This document shows, in pieces, positions 7,878 to 15,897 of a stretch of 64,000 nt of DNA. Position 1 is the stretch's first letter. Every line of letters begins with the position of its first letter. The stretch comes from UBA6055 sp965203755 (GTDB taxonomy: Bacteria > Chloroflexota > Anaerolineae > Aggregatilineales > Phototrophicaceae), in the NCBI GenBank assembly GCA_965203755.1, contig OZ241910.1:806001-870000 (forward strand), written 5' to 3'. Below the pieces are notes generated by a model. That model was not told the origin of the DNA and made no database searches. It was given only the letters and a program-made list of their open reading frames with translations. A program made the translations under genes and the position numbers.

Positions 7878-8624
7878 ATGAGCAGCAAGATGAAGCATCC
7901 ACCTTCAAAAGCGCCCGACCCAAACGCGCCAAAGCCTTCTTTCGGCGTGGTCATCCCCTGCTACAACGAAGTTCAGACCGTGAAAGATATCGTGCAGCGC
8001 GTGCTGGCGGTGGAGATTGTGGATGAAGTTGTCATCGTCGACGACGGCTCGACCGATGGCACGGTGGAAGTCCTGAAAGCAATCGAGGCTGAACAGCACA
8101 GCCGAGTCACGATTGTCTATCATAAGCGCAATCAAGGCAAAGGCGCGGCGCTGGTCACCGGCTTCGAGCATACTGGCTGTGAAGTCATTATCATCCAGGA
8201 CGCCGATTTTGAATATGACCCGCGCGAGTATCCTCAACTGCTCAAGCCCATCCAGGAAGGCGTGACGGCCGTGGTGTATGGCTCGCGTTTTCTTGGCGGC
8301 GCCCGAAAAGCGATGAACTTCTGGAATATGATCGCCAACAAAGGTCTGACTCTGATGGCGAATATCCTTTACAACGCCATTTTGAGCGATATAGAGACCT
8401 GCTACAAATGTTTCCGGCGAGAAATCATGGAAGACATGCACATCCATGCCCGCGGTTTTGAATTCGATCCAGAATTCACGGCGAAAGTCCTAAAAAAAGG
8501 GATACGGATTGTTGAAGTCCCCATCTCCTATTATGGCCGCGAATATGAAGAGGGCAAGAAAATCAGGTGGATCGACGCGCCAATCGCAGCCTGGACTTTG
8601 CTCAAGTACCGTTTTATGGACTAA
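7878..8624 (+). CDS. Family 2 glycosyltransferase, DPM1/polyprenyl-phosphate sugar type (copy 2)
   Basis: 248 residues, about 93 percent identical to the product of 6904-7650, with the same GT-A motifs (V-D-D-G-S-T-D-G, Q-D-A-D-F-E-Y, G-S-R-F-L-G-G) intact, so both copies should be active. Differences are mostly conservative and cluster at positions 75-90, 125-175 and 205-215 (HIHARGFEFDPE here against HIRARSFDFEPE), suggesting either slow divergence with gene conversion at the ends or mild specialisation. Stop codon is followed by the end of the repeat and then by half of a cold-shock gene. Confidence 0.92.
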   Translation: MSSKMKHPPSKAPDPNAPKPSFGVVIPCYNEVQTVKDIVQRVLAVEIVDEVVIVDDGSTDGTVEVLKAIEAEQHSRVTIVYHKRNQGKGAALVTGFEHTGCEVIIIQDADFEYDPREYPQLLKPIQEGVTAVVYGSRFLGGARKAMNFWNMIANKGLTLMANILYNAILSDIETCYKCFRREIMEDMHIHARGFEFDPEFTAKVLKKGIRIVEVPISYYGREYEEGKKIRWIDAPIAAWTLLKYRFMD

Positions 8625-8638
8625 GCCATCTGGGAGTG

Positions 8639-8749
8639 ATGAATGTCGTCGGGGAAGGATATCGCAGCCTTGAACAAGGCGAAGCCGTTGAATTCACCAT
8701 TACCGAGGATCAAAAAGGAAAACAGGCGCACCATGTTGTCCGGGTCTGA
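8639..8749 (+). pseudogene. C-terminal half of a cold-shock protein (CspA family)
   Basis: From ATG 8639, still inside the repeat, a 36-codon frame reads M-N-V-V and then G-E-G-Y-R-S-L-E-Q-G-E-A-V-E-F, followed by a KGKQAHHVV end. That is the C-terminal half of a cold-shock domain; the RNA-binding RNP1/RNP2 half (KGFGFI, VFVH) is absent. The right edge of the 814-bp repeat falls at the break, so the duplication or a linked deletion removed the 5' half. A GGGAG site precedes the ATG, so the stub may still be translated. Confidence 0.75.
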
Positions 8750-8794
8750 ATCGACCCCCGCCGCGCCGGCCCCAAATACATCAAGGGCATGGAC

Positions 8795-8823
8795 AAAAAG
8801 CCCCCCACCTAAGTGAGGGGCCC
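8795..8823 (-). terminator. Rho-independent terminator of rnpB
   Basis: On the minus strand a GGCCCCTCAC / GTGGGGGGC hairpin with a TTAG loop is followed by TTTTT, directly after the RNase P RNA. Confidence 0.85.
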
Positions 8824-9187
8824 TTTCATCCGGGTCAGCCTGATAAGCCGCATTCTGTTCGTCTGTGACGCGGGAATCATCTATCTGGGATCGGCGCCGC
8901 CGCCGACCTCTTGCAGTGTACCCGGCGCTTTTCACGGGACGGGCCGCCCCAATGCGCCTGCTTCACCTTGCTCCCGATGGGGTTTGCCCAGCCACCGACA
9001 TTGCTGCCGATGCTGGTGCGCCCTTACCGCACCCTTTCACCCTCGCATCCACAAGAATGCAATCTGCTCTCTGTTGCACTTGCCGTCAGGTTGCCCTGCC
9101 CGGCCGTTAACCGGCATCGCCGCCCGCTGGAGTGCGGACTTTCCTCGACAAGCTCAAGACTCGCCGCGATTCCCCCAGCCAGCCCGG
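8824..9187 (-). ncRNA. rnpB: RNase P RNA, bacterial type A
   Basis: Catalytic RNA that matures tRNA 5' ends. The minus strand has the universal 5' core GAGGAAAGTCCGCACTCC (9129-9146), the CR with GGCAACCTG and CAGAGAGCA, the GGGTGAAAGGGTGCGGTAAG helix, and the 3' signature ACAGAATGCGGCTTATC (8842-8858), which pairs back to the core as P4. Length about 364 nt fits the A-type. It has its own TATAAT box and terminator. Exact ends are estimated from the promoter and the terminator. Confidence 0.96.
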
Positions 9188-9194
9188 ATAATTT

Positions 9195-9200
9195 ATTATA
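9195..9200 (-). promoter_or_regulatory. -10 box of rnpB
   Basis: TATAAT on the minus strand about 7-8 bases before the predicted RNA 5' end. Confidence 0.7.
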
Positions 9201-9315
9201 CCGCTAAAATAGAAGCCGGGCTAGGGTTTTCTGTGTTTCACTCCCGTTCAGGCAAGCGCGGACAAACACCGCTTTACAGCATTTGCAAAATCACATAAGC
9301 TAGGCAGGTCAAAAT

Positions 9316-11760
9316 ATGGAATCGCAGCCTGGCATTATGCGTACTGCCCCCTATCAAGCTCAAGGCGGCCTCAGCCGCCGCTGGCGCAGTCCAATCACAC
9401 TTGGCGATCTGTCGGCGCTGATCATCATCAGCGTCCTGCTGACGATGCCGGCGCTTGCCCTCACTGCCGCCGGCTGGTCAGTCGAACTGCGAACGATTAT
9501 TCCAGTCATCCTGATCGGCGTCGGCTTCGGCTTTGTGCTGGCGCGCAGTCAATTCAGCGAAATAACAGCGCTCATCGTGAGCTTGATGTATGGCATCGGC
9601 GCCGTCATTTTCGCAGCCGCCATCCATCAGCAGACCGTCTTCATTGACGGAGTCGCTGAAGTTCTGCGGCGGACATGGGACTGGACGGTGGCTTTATTCA
9701 CCGGCGGCATCAACACCGACGACCTGGTGTTCACTATGCTGGTGGCGATGCTGTTCTGGTTTTTGGCCTACAGCGCCGGCTGGCATCTCTTTCGGCTGGA
9801 CCGCGTTTGGCGCGTCATTCTGCCGCCCGGTTTGATCCTGCTGGTGAATGCGGTCATCTACAGCGGCAGCGAATCACTGGATATTTATCTGGTCTTTTTC
9901 CTGATGATGTCGCTTTTGCTGATTGTCCGCTCCAATCTGGATGCGCGGCAGTGGGACTGGTATGTCAGTGGCGTTCAAGCGCCAAGCGCCGTGCGCCGGC
10001 AGGCGGCGGCCATCGGCGCTGCCCTGTCCATCCTGGCTTTGACCATCGCCTGGAGCATCCCGACTGACCATCTTCAAGAACGGCTGGATGCCTTTCAGCG
10101 CTTCCTTGCCTCCGACCCCATCCAGCAAATCTCGGAAGTCTGGAGCCGCCTCTTTACCCCGATTGAAGGCGAAGGGCCGGCGACGACCGACTATTATGGC
10201 GGTGACCTGCTGAACCTGGGCGGGGCAGTTCGGCTGGGGGATGAGGTGGTGCTGCTGGTCGATGCGCCCCGTTCAAAACACCGCTACTATTGGCGCTCCC
10301 GCGTATACGAGCGCTACGCGGACGGCCAGTGGTCGCCGTCGGCTGACCTGCGAATCACAGACCAATCCGCGCCGCTGGAATTGAGCATGAACGCCGAAGT
10401 CATTGGACAAAAGCGCGAAACCGTCAATCAAGTCTTTACAGTCGGCGCCGCCAATTCGCGCCTTTATTATGCGGCGCCGCAGCCCGGTTTCATCGCCGGC
10501 GCCGGACGAATCGACCTCATCTATACCGACAAACCGAATAACAGTTCGATGAATGTCTCGGTGATTCGCCCCTTGAAGGTGTTGAAACGCGGCGAAACCT
10601 ACCATGTGAGCAGCCTGACAAGCGCCGCCACGGCAGCGGATCTGCGGTCAGCCGGCAGCGCCTATCCCGAATGGGTCAGCAACCCCAATCTATATGTCGG
10701 CCAGCCCAATGGCCGCGTGCTGAACCTGGCGCAGCGGATTGTCAGTGAGGCCGGCGCCGGCAATCCCTATGATCAAGCCAAAACCATTGAACAGTGGCTG
10801 CGCGGCAGCATCACTTACAGCGAAACGATTTCCGCCCCGCCGCCCGGTGTGGATCCAGTTGAATGGGTGCTGTTTGATGTGCGCCAAGGCTACTGCACCT
10901 ATTATGCCACCGCCATGATTGTCATGCTGCGTCATCTGGGCATTCCCGCGCGGCTGGCGGCCGGGTTTTCGCAGGGGGAAGTTGATGCCGCCAGTGGACA
11001 GTACGTCGTCCGCGAGCGCGACGCCCACACCTGGGTTGAGGTTTATTTCCCCGGTTATGGCTGGATTGAATTTGAACCCACGACCGCAGAAGAGCCGTAT
11101 AACCGTGACGGCGACAGCCAGGCATCAGCGCAGCCGCCGCTAAGCTCACAGCCCACTTCCAGCCCAACGCCATCGCCGTCGCCAACCCCGGTCCCCAGCC
11201 CGACCTCCCCGGCGACCCAAGCGGCGCCAGAGGAGAATCCACCCCTGCCGACGATGACGGCAACGCCCAGCCCGACGCCGACAGCAACGGCGGTGATTGT
11301 CCCTACCACAGCGCCGCCCATCGCCCCCGACGAGCCAACTCCTTTCTTCCAGCCTTTGGTCCTAATGGCTTTGTCGATATCACTGCTGCTGATTGTCCTG
11401 GCATTGATGCTTGCATTCCTGGTTTGGTGGTGGGAATGGCGCGGCATGAGCGGACTCAGCCCGGTATCGCGCGCTTATGCTCGGCTGGAACGCTATATTC
11501 AGTTGATCGGCATCCGCGTCGGCAGCAATAAAACCACGCTCGAAAAACGCAGTGAGCTTCAAAAGCGCATCCCGGCGGCCAAAGAACCGATCCGCGCCAT
11601 CAGCGATCTGTACACCTTGGAGCGCTATCGAGGCGGCGGCAAGGACCCAAGCGAGCCGGCCCGTCATGCCGAAACAGCCGAAAAAGCGTGGTATCGCACC
11701 CGCGGCAAAATCATCCGCCGCTGGCTGCGGCGCTTGATGCCCCGTCTGGGCAAGGGCTGA
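9316..11760 (+). CDS. TgpA-like membrane transglutaminase-domain protein
   Basis: 814 residues. About six membrane helices within residues 30-245, then an extracytoplasmic region with a transglutaminase-like Cys-His core: C527 in R-Q-G-Y-C-T-Y-Y-A and H571 in R-D-A-H-T-W-V-E-V. The third position reads F-E-P-T where many relatives have F-D-P-T. A Pro/Ser/Thr-rich linker (residues about 610-675), one more membrane helix (about 680-705) and a DUF4129-like cytoplasmic tail follow. This order is that of the TgpA/DUF3488-transglutaminase family, often next to MoxR and DUF58 genes, which are absent here. Role in envelope protein processing is inferred. An in-frame ATG at 9337 is an alternative start. 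Confidence 0.9.
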   Translation: MESQPGIMRTAPYQAQGGLSRRWRSPITLGDLSALIIISVLLTMPALALTAAGWSVELRTIIPVILIGVGFGFVLARSQFSEITALIVSLMYGIGAVIFAAAIHQQTVFIDGVAEVLRRTWDWTVALFTGGINTDDLVFTMLVAMLFWFLAYSAGWHLFRLDRVWRVILPPGLILLVNAVIYSGSESLDIYLVFFLMMSLLLIVRSNLDARQWDWYVSGVQAPSAVRRQAAAIGAALSILALTIAWSIPTDHLQERLDAFQRFLASDPIQQISEVWSRLFTPIEGEGPATTDYYGGDLLNLGGAVRLGDEVVLLVDAPRSKHRYYWRSRVYERYADGQWSPSADLRITDQSAPLELSMNAEVIGQKRETVNQVFTVGAANSRLYYAAPQPGFIAGAGRIDLIYTDKPNNSSMNVSVIRPLKVLKRGETYHVSSLTSAATAADLRSAGSAYPEWVSNPNLYVGQPNGRVLNLAQRIVSEAGAGNPYDQAKTIEQWLRGSITYSETISAPPPGVDPVEWVLFDVRQGYCTYYATAMIVMLRHLGIPARLAAGFSQGEVDAASGQYVVRERDAHTWVEVYFPGYGWIEFEPTTAEEPYNRDGDSQASAQPPLSSQPTSSPTPSPSPTPVPSPTSPATQAAPEENPPLPTMTATPSPTPTATAVIVPTTAPPIAPDEPTPFFQPLVLMALSISLLLIVLALMLAFLVWWWEWRGMSGLSPVSRAYARLERYIQLIGIRVGSNKTTLEKRSELQKRIPAAKEPIRAISDLYTLERYRGGGKDPSEPARHAETAEKAWYRTRGKIIRRWLRRLMPRLGKG

Positions 11761-12489
11761 CTAGCGCTTTTCGATAACCAGAAAGTGTGACAGGCCCCAA
11801 GTATCCAGCGGGGTCTGCTCGAAGCGATAAAGCAGGTCGCGGATAACAACCGCCGGTCCGCCCAGCCGCGCGATGATATTGTCATAGCCGCCATAGATGC
11901 GCGAATGATGAACCAGCTTCACTTGCTGAACATCAAACAGGCTTCGGATTTCCGTTGAAGTGTAGGCGCGGACATGGGGCGCCAGCCGGTCGCGCCAGCG
12001 CTTGGGAAGATAGTTGATGAGCGGCGTATTGCCGAAGTGATACTCGCCTTTCCAATAATGACCATGCGTCTCGAAGGGATACCAGCGATTTGGGCAGAAC
12101 ATGACAATCCGTCCGCCCGGCTTGAGTACCCTGACCATTTCCCGCGCCGATTGCCGGTCATCGCTGACATGCTCGATGACCTCATGCGAAAGCAGAACAT
12201 CAAAGGTATTTTCGGCAAAGGGAATCTGCTCCCCAGCCGATACAAGCGCATGGGGGACGCCGACGCGGGCCGCCTGCACGCGGTCTGGCTCAATGTCAAA
12301 GGCTTCGACAAATTGGGTAAAACGGCGGCGAATCTGCCAGGCATACATCCCGACGCCGCAGCCGGCGACAAGCGCCCGCGCCTCCTTGAGCCGCCCCCAT
12401 TTGGCTGTCATCTGCAAGCGCCGTTCCTGGCCTGCCCGCCAAACATAGCTTGGCTCGCCTCTAAGCGCCGCCGCATCTGAAGGGCTCAT
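11761..12489 (-). CDS. Class I SAM-dependent methyltransferase
   Basis: 242 residues. Rossmann motif I reads V-A-G-C-G-V-G, followed by an acidic F-D-I-E-P end of strand 2, P-F-A-E-N-T-F-D-V-L-L-S-H-E-V-I-E-H-V (post-I to motif II as in Methyltransf_11), and V-L-K-P-G-G-R-I. The C-terminal part (HGHYWKGEYHFGN; YGGYDNIIARLGG) resembles methyltransferases near polyketide or cell-surface glycan genes; the substrate is unknown. It is convergent with the transglutaminase gene, with its stop directly abutting that of 9316-11760. Confidence 0.88.
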   Translation of the reverse strand: MSPSDAAALRGEPSYVWRAGQERRLQMTAKWGRLKEARALVAGCGVGMYAWQIRRRFTQFVEAFDIEPDRVQAARVGVPHALVSAGEQIPFAENTFDVLLSHEVIEHVSDDRQSAREMVRVLKPGGRIVMFCPNRWYPFETHGHYWKGEYHFGNTPLINYLPKRWRDRLAPHVRAYTSTEIRSLFDVQQVKLVHHSRIYGGYDNIIARLGGPAVVIRDLLYRFEQTPLDTWGLSHFLVIEKR

Positions 12490-12952
12490 CGCATTCCAAA
12501 AGCTGCTTCATCATCGCTGCACTGTGGGACAAGCCGCGCTTCAGCCGCCCCGCGCCAAAGACACAAGATACTGATACAGGCTGCGCGAACCGCTGTCGCT
12601 CAAACGATTGGCAGAATACTGATGGTCTGGGCCAATCGGCCGCCAGAGCGCATAAAGGTGACAAAATCCTCTTCTGACAGGGCAAGCGGCAAAAAAGCGA
12701 AAGCATTTCTTCCGCGCATTTGGAAGCCTTTCTGTACACAGCATTGACCTGAATGACATACATTTCATCACCCGTATTATAAGCAAGCCGGCCATATCGC
12801 GCAATATCCGCTTTCGCTGTACAGACTGCCTTAGCCGCCGGCCCGAACGAATCCGCGTGAAACCATGAACCGCCCTTTTAACCGGTCTCCAAAGCAGATA
12901 CACTTCAGCGCAGTCTGTGGCGGCTGTTTTTATCATTAGAAGAGGTTAAGCT
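12490..12952. other. Intergenic region without a supported gene
   Basis: Overlapping minus-strand frames exist (up to 131 codons, 12541-12936), but their translations are rich in Arg and Cys and match no family I know; pieces of all three frames look half-plausible, as in a decayed gene. The plus strand near 12938-12945 supplies AGAGG, the ribosome site for the next gene. Confidence 0.4.
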
Positions 12953-14131
12953 ATGCCGAGGATAACCCAACTGGCGCAACGAATTGCCAAATCGCCGACC
13001 ATCGCGATGAACGACAAAGCCAAGCGGCTGGCGGCCGAAGGCCATTCGGTCATCGGGCTGGCCGGCGGCGAGCCGGATTTTGATACGCCCGAACATATTG
13101 TCGAAGCTGGCGTTAAAGCCCTGCGAGACGGCGAAACCCGCTATGCGACGCCGTCCAAAGGCATTGCGCCGCTGCTGGAAGCCATCTCGATGAAGATGGA
13201 ACGCGACAGCAAGGCACGGATTGACCCGATGACCGATATTATTGTGACGCCCGGCGGCAAGCTGGCTTTGTTCCTGGCGCTGAAAGCCATGCTCGACCCC
13301 GGCGACGAAGTGCTGATACCGGCGCCCTATTGGGTCAGCTATCCTTCCATCACTACCATGGTCGGGGGCGCGCCCGTGCCGATTCCCCTTAGCAGCGATG
13401 ACAATTATCGGCTGCGGCTGGAGCGCCTGCGCCAATTTGTCACACCCAAAACCAAAGCCATCATCATCAATTCGCCCGGCAATCCAACCGGACATATCCT
13501 GTCAGCGGACGAAATTGAAGCCGTCGCCACCCTGGCAGACCAAGCCGACCTGTTTGTCATCGCCGACGAAATCTATGAAAAACTCAACTTTGACGGCCGC
13601 CCGGTGGTCTCTTTGGCTTCCATTCCCGAACTTTCCGAGCGCGTGGTCGTCATCAACGGGATGTCCAAAGCCTATGCCATGACCGGCTGGCGCCTCGGCT
13701 GGCTGGCTGGTCCCAAATCCCTCATCAGCGCCGCCAGTATGTTCAATTCGCAAACCGCGACTTCGGCAGCGACCTTTATACAGCATGCGGCGGTCGCCGC
13801 GCTCAATGGCCCCCAAGACTGCATCGGCATCATGCGGCAGGCCTATCAAGACCGCCGCGACTTTCTGGTCAATGCCTTCAACAGCATCGAAAATATGTCC
13901 TGCCCAGCGATTGAAGGCGCATTTTATGCCTTCCCCAAAGTCAATCAGACCAGCAAATCCAGCGAGGAGATCGCCGCGCTTATTCTTGACCAGGCGGTCG
14001 TGGTCGGCGTGCCCGGCAGCGCCTTTGGCATAACCCAAGACGTCCATATCCGTTTTTCCTTTGCCGCCGACATGCAGCTGCTTCAGGAAGCGGTCAAGCG
14101 GATTCGGGGCATCGCCGACCAGCTTGCCTAA
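12953..14131 (+). CDS. Aspartate/aromatic aminotransferase family, class I PLP (aspartate aminotransferase type)
   Basis: 392 residues, full length. Motifs: L-A-G-G-E-P-D-F-D-T-P at the substrate-binding N-terminus, R-Y-A-T-P-S-K-G, the aromatic stacking region A-P-Y-W-V-S-Y, N-S-P-G-N-P-T-G, D-E-I-Y-E, and the Schiff-base lysine K239 in S-K-A-Y-A-M-T-G-W-R-L-G-W. This is the pattern of the Thermus/Bacillus-type (subgroup I-beta/gamma) aspartate aminotransferases, making aspartate or glutamate from oxoacids in the cytoplasm. Together with lysC about 3 kb downstream it could supply the aspartate-family pathway, though they are not co-transcribed. GAGG precedes the ATG. Confidence 0.92.
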   Translation: MPRITQLAQRIAKSPTIAMNDKAKRLAAEGHSVIGLAGGEPDFDTPEHIVEAGVKALRDGETRYATPSKGIAPLLEAISMKMERDSKARIDPMTDIIVTPGGKLALFLALKAMLDPGDEVLIPAPYWVSYPSITTMVGGAPVPIPLSSDDNYRLRLERLRQFVTPKTKAIIINSPGNPTGHILSADEIEAVATLADQADLFVIADEIYEKLNFDGRPVVSLASIPELSERVVVINGMSKAYAMTGWRLGWLAGPKSLISAASMFNSQTATSAATFIQHAAVAALNGPQDCIGIMRQAYQDRRDFLVNAFNSIENMSCPAIEGAFYAFPKVNQTSKSSEEIAALILDQAVVVGVPGSAFGITQDVHIRFSFAADMQLLQEAVKRIRGIADQLA

Positions 14132-14147
14132 GCGCCCTTTATCCACG

Positions 14148-14858
14148 TTAGTTGGATGCGGCCATCTTCCTTCGCTTATCCGCAAGCGCCGCCAGCCAAG
14201 CCAGGACAATGCTTGGGATGACAATGGGAGTCAGCAGATCCAGCACAGCGACGAACCGCAGGACCTCAATGCGTTCGACACCGATAAGACCCTCGATGAT
14301 CTTGACGAGGCTGAACAGGATGCCTTCATTTTCCATAACCATATAGTCTATAGGACCCGTCATAAAAGCCGTCAGCAGCCAAAGCCAGCGAGAGGAAAAG
14401 GTTTTCGGCAGCGCAAACCATTGAAACAGCGCCGGGAAACCAAACAAAAAGAAGTCGCGCAAACTATAATATGCTGCGTAAAGCAAGTCGGCAAACTCGC
14501 TCGGCTCTCCCCCATAGTACAGCTGCAGCCAAGCCGGGACTGGATGCGCGGCTACAGCCGTGAATAGACTGTTGCCGGCATAACCGGCGATAAAACCGAT
14601 CCCTGTCCATAGAACCCAATGACGCATGTCAATGTGCAGGTATCGCCGGATCAGACTTCGCTGCAAGAATGCGAAAGCAATGAACATCGCGCCGTTCGCA
14701 ATAAGATCAATGAACGCATCGTCCAATGATGGAAAGCTCAAGCTCATTGTGTGAACGGGAATGGCAATCAAAACAAACACCAGCAGGCAGCTTAGCGTCC
14801 AAAAGAAAACGAATTGGCGGCAATCCCGGCCGGTAATGCCTTTCATTTTATGCCGCAT
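14148..14858 (-). CDS. Integral membrane protein, unknown
   Basis: 236 residues with about six hydrophobic spans (near residues 15-36, 50-68, 80-100, 130-150, 155-175 and 205-228) and short charged loops; the C-terminus is basic (ADKRRKMAASN). No family recognised. The ATG at 14858 has an AGGAG site eight bases upstream, which makes the start secure. Convergent with the aminotransferase and divergent from the hydrolase at 15007. Confidence 0.75.
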   Translation of the reverse strand: MRHKMKGITGRDCRQFVFFWTLSCLLVFVLIAIPVHTMSLSFPSLDDAFIDLIANGAMFIAFAFLQRSLIRRYLHIDMRHWVLWTGIGFIAGYAGNSLFTAVAAHPVPAWLQLYYGGEPSEFADLLYAAYYSLRDFFLFGFPALFQWFALPKTFSSRWLWLLTAFMTGPIDYMVMENEGILFSLVKIIEGLIGVERIEVLRFVAVLDLLTPIVIPSIVLAWLAALADKRRKMAASN

Positions 14859-14956
14859 TCAAAATTCTCCTGTTCAATCAAGCCGATTAACTTTTTATGC
14901 TGGTTTTATATTTGTGCATTTTATACGAAATCGCAGGCGGTAATCCTCAAAATGCC

Positions 14957-14965
14957 TGCTATAAT
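14957..14965 (+). promoter_or_regulatory. Extended -10 promoter of the 15007 hydrolase
   Basis: TGCTATAAT (TG-N-TATAAT) 41 bases before the ATG. Confidence 0.6.
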
Positions 14966-15006
14966 TAGGTTTGGCATAAGGCATACAAGAAAATCGCGGG
15001 ACAATT

Positions 15007-15897
15007 ATGGTCAAACTGGCACAGGCGGCAACCGCGCGGCAGGCGCAGCTTCAGGACGGCCGGCGCCTGGGATTCGCCGAATACGGCGATCCGGCCGGCA
15101 AAGCGGTCATCCTTTTCCATGATTTGTGGGGCAACCGCACCCTGCGCCATCCAGACGATTCCATCTTAACGCGGCTGGGCATTCGCTTGATCGGCATGGA
15201 TCGGCCCGGCTTCGGCTTATCCACCCGCAAGCCCGGCCGCCGTTTTATGGACGTCGTGGATGACACCATGCTCCTCGCCAAGGCGCTGAAAATCGACCGG
15301 TTCGCGGTATTGGGCTATTCGGCTGGCGGCCCCTATGCGCTGGCATGCGCCTATCGCTTCCCGCAGATTGTCACGCGCTGCGCGGTCGTTTCCAGCCTGC
15401 CGCCGATGGACAATGCACAGGGTTTTCGAGCGGTCAATGCTTATTATTCGCGTTTGTTTCAGTTGGCAAGCGGAATGGAATCGTTCTTTCGCCTGCTTAT
15501 GCGCGGTTTCTTCTGGATTGATTCGCAGCGCGAGGCCGCCCAAAGCATTCAAGAATCGGCAGTTTTAATGCCCGCCGTCGACCGCGAAATCCTCAAAAAC
15601 GCCACCATATACAGCCGCCGCCGCGATATGTGGGATGAGATCCGCCGCGGCGGCAGCGACGCCTTTGTCGATGAGATCGTCACCCTGGTCCAATCATGGG
15701 GCTTTCACTTGCAGTCCATCCAGATCCCGGTCGATATCTGGTGGGGCGAAGCCGATACCTTTTCGGCGCCGCTGGTGGGCAAACGGATGCGAAATTTTAT
15801 CCCCAACGCCCGTCTGCGCCTTGAGCCACAGGCGGGACATCTGATTTTATTTTCGCACTGGCAGGCGATTCTGGAAGCCTTGGCCGCCCGCGCCTAA
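15007..15897 (+). CDS. Alpha/beta hydrolase
   Basis: 296 residues. Oxyanion-hole region I-L-F-H-D-L-W-G-N-R, a M-D-R-P-G-F-G-L-S loop, nucleophile elbow G-Y-S-A-G-G, acid in W-G-E-A-D-T and base in A-G-H-L. The catalytic triad is therefore complete. The cap between the elbow and the acid is long, as in many esterases and haloalkane-dehalogenase relatives. Substrate unknown. Its 3' end overlaps that of lysC by four bases on the opposite strand. Confidence 0.9.
   Translation: MVKLAQAATARQAQLQDGRRLGFAEYGDPAGKAVILFHDLWGNRTLRHPDDSILTRLGIRLIGMDRPGFGLSTRKPGRRFMDVVDDTMLLAKALKIDRFAVLGYSAGGPYALACAYRFPQIVTRCAVVSSLPPMDNAQGFRAVNAYYSRLFQLASGMESFFRLLMRGFFWIDSQREAAQSIQESAVLMPAVDREILKNATIYSRRRDMWDEIRRGGSDAFVDEIVTLVQSWGFHLQSIQIPVDIWWGEADTFSAPLVGKRMRNFIPNARLRLEPQAGHLILFSHWQAILEALAARA

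Larger units (their letters stand above)
7830..8643 (+). repeat. 814-bp direct repeat, copy 2
   Basis: Same unit as 6856-7669, offset 974 bases. Identity is patchy: the 5' quarter and the last 130 bases are nearly identical while the middle carries most changes. Confidence 0.9.

Noticed and set aside
8813..9298. Plus-strand frames through the RNase P RNA region
   Set aside because: The minus strand is a clear rnpB gene with promoter and terminator.
12541..12936. 131-codon minus-strand frame
   Set aside because: Arg/Cys-rich translation, no ribosome site and no family; at most a decayed gene.
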